DNA from: a virus
Virus record (IMG/VR): IMGVR_UViG_3300020391_000009
Coordinates: 1-32,385 of that record
Length of the DNA stretch: 32,385 nucleotides
Reading direction: 5' to 3' (one strand)
Positions 28,576 to 32,385 of this stretch are shown in pieces. Within the stretch, counting starts at the first letter, position 1; each line of letters starts with the position of its first letter. The translations under genes and the position numbers were made by a program. Under the pieces are notes generated by a model that was not told the origin of the DNA, made no database searches, and saw only the letters and a list, made by a program, of their open reading frames with translations.

Positions 28576-31500
28576 ATGGTAAACATAAATGCACAAGATA
28601 GACGGATACAATACACCGGTAACGGATCTGCCGGACCGTTTAGTTTTTCCTTTCAAGTCAACGCAACCTCAGAGATTAAAGTATATGTAGACACAACTGT
28701 TAAGACCCTCACTACACACTATACAGTCTCCTTAAGTTCTGATGGGTCGGGCTCTATAAGTTTTACTACCGGGAACCACCCGACTAGCAGTCAGACAATT
28801 ACGATTATGTCGAATATTGCGATTTCACGGACCTCGCAGTTTACCACTGGAGGTACGCTTACGGCATCGGCCCTGGAGACGGAGTTCAACAATCAGTTCA
28901 TGCACCACCAGCAACACGATCAGAGACTGGATAGAGCTTTACTTGTGCCTGAGCATGATACCATTTCGGGGGCTAACCTCATACTGCCAGCCAAAAGCTC
29001 CCGACTTGGTAAAATTCTTTCCTTCAACTCCTCTACCGGAAATCCAGAAATGACTTTCACGGTTGCCGATGGTCAGACGTTGAGTGGTGTAGCAACTGAT
29101 ATTGCTTTGTTAGCCGATATACAAGACGGAACGTCTGCCACAAACACACTCACAAATTTATCAAGCATCTCAAGTAATGTTACAACGGTTGCTGGTATAA
29201 GTGCGAATGTCACTACAGTAGCAGGAATATCGTCTAATGTGACAACGGTTGCTGGCAAAGCCTCGCTAATTACTTCTGATTTTGCATCGGACATGGCTCT
29301 GATAAATAGTAGCTTTGTCACTCAAATGAACTTAGTCACGAGCGACTTTGTATCGGATGTAAATACCCTTGCAACCAGTGACATTGTTTCTGATATAAAT
29401 CTTCTGGCTACGACTGATGTCATAAGTGATTTAAATACCCTAGCGACAAGCGATATAGTTTCTGATCTAAACACTCTAGCGACCAGCGATATTGTAAGTG
29501 ACATAAACACTTTGGCTACTTCAGACATTGTCAGTGATCTCAATACACTCGCAACATCAGATATCGTTTCCGATATAAATACACTTGCAACCTCAGACAT
29601 TGTTACTGACCTAGCCCTTCTAGCAACAAGTGATTTTGTTTCCGATTTAAATACGATGGCTACCTCATCGAATGTAAGCAATCTGAATACTGTGGCTGGT
29701 GCTGTAACAAACGTAAATAATGTCGGTGGGTCTATTTCCAATGTAAATACAGTGGCATCAAACATATCTGGAGTGAACTCATTTGCAGAACGATACAGAG
29801 TAGCATCATCTGCACCGACAAGCTCCCTTGATGTAGGTGATTTATATTTTGATACTACTGCTAACGAAGTAAAGGTCTATAAGTCAAGTGGTTGGGCAAA
29901 CGTAGGATCGACAGTAAACGGAACCTCTGCACGATTTACGTATAATATATCTGGAACGCCCACTAGCGTTACTGGTGCTGATGCTAATGGTAATACACTA
30001 GCATATGAAGCCGGATTTTGTGATGTGTATTTGAATGGGGTCAGATTGTCTGGTGCTGACATAACGATTACATCTGGCGATACTGTGACCTTTGCGTCTG
30101 CTCTAGCCAATGGTGACTTAGTTGATATTGTAGCATTTGGTACGTTCAGTGTGGCAAACATTGTCTCAACTGGTGCGTTGAACTCTGGGTCTATTACCAG
30201 CGGATTTGGCAACATTGATACTGGTTCTTCTACAATCACAACCACTGGTGCAATATCAGGTGGAGCGTTGTCAGGCACATCACTCGACTTGAATGGTGGC
30301 GAGTTAATTCTTGATAGTGATAATGATACGTCCATTACTTCTGACACTGATGACCGCGTGGATATTAAAGTTGCTGGGTCTGATGTAGTCCATGTTACAT
30401 CTACCGGATTGGGCGTAGGTACAACCTCTATTGGTGCAAGACTTCACGTAGACACGGCAGTAGCTGGGTATGCTGGAAAGTTTGTAAATGACAATACCGC
30501 AACTGATGCAAACGGACTATTAATACAGGCGGGATCAGCTTCTACAGAATATGCTTTAAACGTTGCAAATACTGCTGGCTCAACAAACTTTTTGGTTGTT
30601 AAAGGAGATGGCAAGGTGGGTGTAGGCAAAAACTTACCTGATGGTAATCTTGATATTACAGGGTCAGGAAACACTGACGTTTATATAAACACAGGGAATA
30701 ATTCTGGCGATAACTCTAGGATATTTTTTGGTGATACTGCCGACATTGATGTAGGTTTTGTGTCTTATGACCACGGTACAAATGCAATGTTATTTGGCGT
30801 AAATGCTGTTGAAGCACTAAGAATTGATACCAGTCAAAGATTGCTTGTAGGTTCTAGTTCTGTAACAGCAGTTCCAGTAGCCACTACTGCTCGAAATCCA
30901 CAAGCAGAAATAGTAGGGTCTTTATCAGGTTCAAATCATCATGGAAGTTTAAGTCTCAGATGCACCAATGATGGTGCTGTCTTGTATTTATCTAGTGCTT
31001 TAACAAGTGGTAATAGGACAGCCGGGTCATTATGTTTTCTTCTTAATGATGGGACTGATTATCATGCAGGGGCAAAAATAGAATGTCAGAATGATGCCAC
31101 AACTGGAAATAATGATACACCAGGAAGATTAGTATTTAGCACAACAGATGGTGGTGCATCTTCTCCTACTGAACGTGCTAGAATTAGTCGAGGAGGTACG
31201 TTTCTTGTGGGATCTACCTCTGGGACTATAAGTCAATCAGCTTTTGGCTTTAGAGTAGACCAAGATGGGTTTACTACCCTTTCTAAAAATGCTGCATCTG
31301 GGACTTCTGTGACTGAATTCTTTGGTGCAAGTGGTAAGTTTCAGACTATGGGTGACGGAGATGCTGAAAACAGTAGTGGCAGATTTTCTTCTATTTCAGA
31401 TGAGCGTTATAAAGAAAACATTGTGGATGCAAATAGCCAATGGGATGACATAAAAGCGATAAAGGTAAGAAATTACAACTTCAAAGAAGAGAAAGGATGG

Positions 31501-31701
31501 GGAACACATAAACAAATAGGTGTAGTTGCACAAGAACTTGAAGCATCTGGCATGACAGGTGGTTTAGTAAAAACAAAAGATGATGGCTATAAGTCTGTTG
31601 CAACCTCTGTACTTTATATGAAAGCAGTCAAAGCACTACAAGAAGCTATGACACGCATCGAAACGTTAGAAGCCGAAGTTAAAACATTAAAAGGAGAATA
31701 G
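28576..31701 (+). CDS. Long tail fibre, T7-type N-terminus and S74 chaperone
   Basis: This 1041-residue host-recognition fibre has several parts. Residues 1-120 follow the T7 gp17 N-terminal domain that attaches to the nozzle (QDRRIQYTGNGSAGPFSFSF... EFNNQFMHHQQHDQRLDRAL). Residues 195-230 have NVTTVAGIS repeats. Residues 255-374 contain ten 12-residue repeats (TSDIVSDLNTLA). Beta-rich shaft and head regions follow. The C-terminal 100 residues are the S74 intramolecular chaperone, SDERYKENI, with Ser941 and Lys946 as the likely self-cleavage pair, plus VAQELEA and a final coiled coil. The chaperone helps trimer folding and is then released. The ATG directly follows a hairpin element. Confidence 0.93.
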   Translation: MVNINAQDRRIQYTGNGSAGPFSFSFQVNATSEIKVYVDTTVKTLTTHYTVSLSSDGSGSISFTTGNHPTSSQTITIMSNIAISRTSQFTTGGTLTASALETEFNNQFMHHQQHDQRLDRALLVPEHDTISGANLILPAKSSRLGKILSFNSSTGNPEMTFTVADGQTLSGVATDIALLADIQDGTSATNTLTNLSSISSNVTTVAGISANVTTVAGISSNVTTVAGKASLITSDFASDMALINSSFVTQMNLVTSDFVSDVNTLATSDIVSDINLLATTDVISDLNTLATSDIVSDLNTLATSDIVSDINTLATSDIVSDLNTLATSDIVSDINTLATSDIVTDLALLATSDFVSDLNTMATSSNVSNLNTVAGAVTNVNNVGGSISNVNTVASNISGVNSFAERYRVASSAPTSSLDVGDLYFDTTANEVKVYKSSGWANVGSTVNGTSARFTYNISGTPTSVTGADANGNTLAYEAGFCDVYLNGVRLSGADITITSGDTVTFASALANGDLVDIVAFGTFSVANIVSTGALNSGSITSGFGNIDTGSSTITTTGAISGGALSGTSLDLNGGELILDSDNDTSITSDTDDRVDIKVAGSDVVHVTSTGLGVGTTSIGARLHVDTAVAGYAGKFVNDNTATDANGLLIQAGSASTEYALNVANTAGSTNFLVVKGDGKVGVGKNLPDGNLDITGSGNTDVYINTGNNSGDNSRIFFGDTADIDVGFVSYDHGTNAMLFGVNAVEALRIDTSQRLLVGSSSVTAVPVATTARNPQAEIVGSLSGSNHHGSLSLRCTNDGAVLYLSSALTSGNRTAGSLCFLLNDGTDYHAGAKIECQNDATTGNNDTPGRLVFSTTDGGASSPTERARISRGGTFLVGSTSGTISQSAFGFRVDQDGFTTLSKNAASGTSVTEFFGASGKFQTMGDGDAENSSGRFSSISDERYKENIVDANSQWDDIKAIKVRNYNFKEEKGWGTHKQIGVVAQELEASGMTGGLVKTKDDGYKSVATSVLYMKAVKALQEAMTRIETLEAEVKTLKGE
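29338..29697 (+). repeat. Ten 36-bp coding repeats in the long fibre
   Basis: Ten consecutive 12-codon units encode TSD(I/F)VSD(L/I)NTLA and variants (residues 255-374). The first and last units are the most diverged. Codon choice varies between units although the peptide is nearly constant, so the repeat is kept at protein level. It probably forms a triple-stranded beta or coiled fibre shaft whose length depends on unit number. Confidence 0.9.
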
Positions 31702-31702
31702 A

Positions 31703-32032
31703 ATGGCAGTAGCATGGAAAATAGTAAACACTGATTACACCGTAACTGGTACAAAAGGTACAAATCAAATACATCAATTACACTGGACTTGTGGTGATGC
31801 AGAAAAAGTAGGTGATGTTACGCACACTGGTCATATGTATGGTAGCGTTGGATGCCCAGACCCATCTGGCTCATTCATCGAATACGCAAAAGTGACAGAA
31901 GCAAACTGTATTACTTGGGCAAAAGCTTTGCTGGGTTCCGATGAAGTAACCAGAATTGAAGCATCCGTTGCTAGTCAAATCACAGAAAGCAAAACACCTA
32001 AGTCAGGCAGTGGACAACCTTGGAGCAGTTAA
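31703..32032 (+). CDS. DUF7936-like fibre-linked protein
   Basis: This 109-residue protein has WKIVNTDYTVTG, HQLHWTCGDAEKVGDVTHTGHMYGSVGCPDPSGSFIEYAKVTEANCITWAKALLG and a C-terminal helix with ASQITESKTPK and a final GQPWSS. The pattern (W.v...d.......a.W.....g......G..g......f......t......W......) fits DUF7936, found after phage fibre genes. Role unknown; Cys are at four sites. AGGAG lies 9 bases upstream of the ATG, two bases after the fibre stop. The last 20 codons match the fragment at 1-60. Confidence 0.75.
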   Translation: MAVAWKIVNTDYTVTGTKGTNQIHQLHWTCGDAEKVGDVTHTGHMYGSVGCPDPSGSFIEYAKVTEANCITWAKALLGSDEVTRIEASVASQITESKTPKSGSGQPWSS

Positions 32033-32034
32033 CA

Positions 32035-32241
32035 ATGCAAAACGTAATTAATATTGATGGCAAAGAGTATCCCACAGAAGCATTTGACGATACGCAGAAA
32101 TATATTGTTACACAAATACGGCATCTACAAGCCAAGCAACTTCAAGCGAAAATGGAGCTAGACCAGGTGCAAGTAGCGTTACAAGTATATACAAATCAAC
32201 TAATAGCGTCTGTAAAGAAAGAGGAGAATAGCAATGAGTAA
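32035..32241 (+). CDS. DUF6447-like protein, second copy
   Basis: A 68-residue paralogue of the protein at 63-269, with the same INIDGKEYP start and a long Gln-rich helix. It differs mainly in the helix (KMELDQVQVALQVYTNQLIASVKKEE). ATG 32035 is used for the same reason as in the other copy. It overlaps the following fibre gene by 8 bases. The differences are mostly conservative, so both copies appear functional. Confidence 0.75.
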   Translation: MQNVINIDGKEYPTEAFDDTQKYIVTQIRHLQAKQLQAKMELDQVQVALQVYTNQLIASVKKEENSNE

Positions 32242-32385
32242 CGCACGTAACCTTGCCAATCTTCTTGGCACAAAAACAAAAGTCAAAGATGTTGACGTTG
32301 ATGGCACGGAGCTTGTTCTTGATAGTGATGGGGATACGAGCATAGAAGCAAGTTCTGATGATATCATGGTATTTGATACGGCTGG
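32234..32385 (+). CDS. Tail-fibre gene, second copy (partial, cut by window end)
   Basis: The first 50 codons match the fibre at 262-1200 (MSNARNLANLLGTKTKVKDVDVDGT..LDxDGDTSIEASSDDIMVFDTA). Most changes are synonymous or conservative. The gene continues beyond the window, so its tip domain is unknown. GGAG lies 7 bases before the ATG. It may be a second fibre with a different tip, or the same gene from another strain. Confidence 0.75.
   Translation, partial: MSNARNLANLLGTKTKVKDVDVDGTELVLDSDGDTSIEASSDDIMVFDTA

Larger units (their letters stand above)
31973..32385 (+). repeat. Right copy of end duplication
   Basis: Gapless counterpart of 1-413, about 89% identical by hand count. Covers the last 20 codons of the DUF7936-like gene, the DUF6447-like gene and the first 50 codons of a fibre gene, which then leaves the window. 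Confidence 0.9.

Noticed and set aside
29338-29697. Possible CRISPR-like array
   Set aside because: The 36-base periodic units are contiguous, in frame and code for a fibre repeat; there are no spacers.
29322-29765. 147-codon minus-strand frame opposite the fibre repeats
   Set aside because: A by-product of the 36-base repeats; sequence is only the reverse reading of the repeats, with no ribosome site.
1-32385. tRNA genes or tRNA-like attachment site
   Set aside because: No cloverleaf with a T-loop GTTCGA-type motif found by eye on either strand; a covariance search would be decisive.

Overview
The window looks like nearly all of a small tailed-phage genome with a short tail (podovirus). 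The virion genes follow the T7-like order: connector/portal, scaffold, coat, tubular tail A and B, internal virion proteins, fibre. There is no single-subunit RNA polymerase, DNA polymerase, primase or helicase. Instead it has a serine recombinase, an ERF annealing protein with a putative YqaJ-type exonuclease, an Arc-like repressor, a LexA-like winged helix and a lambda-O-like initiator. This suggests a temperate or formerly temperate phage that relies on host replication and transcription. The small conserved families (DUF6447-, DUF6321- and DUF7936-like, Bbp19-like, GTA-type holin) are ones I associate with marine proteobacterial phages. The host cannot be named from the sequence.

Layout. 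1-1465: end of a tail-fibre cassette (short fibre plus small accessory proteins). 1465-4421: lysis region on the + strand, with holin-like membrane proteins, several small very basic proteins and a GH108 endolysin. 4404-4429: an intrinsic terminator for the leftward strand, lying inside the end of the endolysin gene. 4457-8809: one leftward operon of eight tightly packed genes (LexA-like, ERF, exonuclease, membrane protein, two regulator-like proteins, serine recombinase, a hypothetical). 8810-8932: divergent control region with an extended -10 leftward promoter and a perfect inverted repeat that looks like an operator. 8933-11361: rightward early genes (Arc, DUF1064 nuclease, DnaA-domain-IV-like protein, initiator carrying an iteron-like origin). 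11342-13429: small and large terminase. 13416-28546: head, tail and ejection proteins. 28576-32385: long fibre with a T7-type N-terminus, a 10 x 12-residue repeat and an S74 self-cleaving chaperone, followed by a second, diverged copy of the sequence that starts the window.

How it fits together. Leftward transcription from about 8850 would give site-specific and homologous recombination functions. Rightward transcription would run from Arc through replication and packaging to the fibres. If the genome is circular or terminally redundant, it continues into the lysis genes at the left end, so lysis would be expressed last. The two window ends (1-413 and 31973-32385) align without gaps at about 89% identity. 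This is either a tandem fibre-cassette duplication or a strain-variant overlap of the same locus.

Most interesting signals: (i) three phased inverted-repeat iterons followed by an AT-rich palindromic stretch inside the initiator gene, with half-sites read in different codon frames, so selection acts on the DNA; (ii) a recurrent element built on AAACCTAGA / CTAGAAG...CTTTTAG, mostly hairpin-forming, at most transcription-unit boundaries; (iii) the TATGTACAA...TTGTACATA operator.
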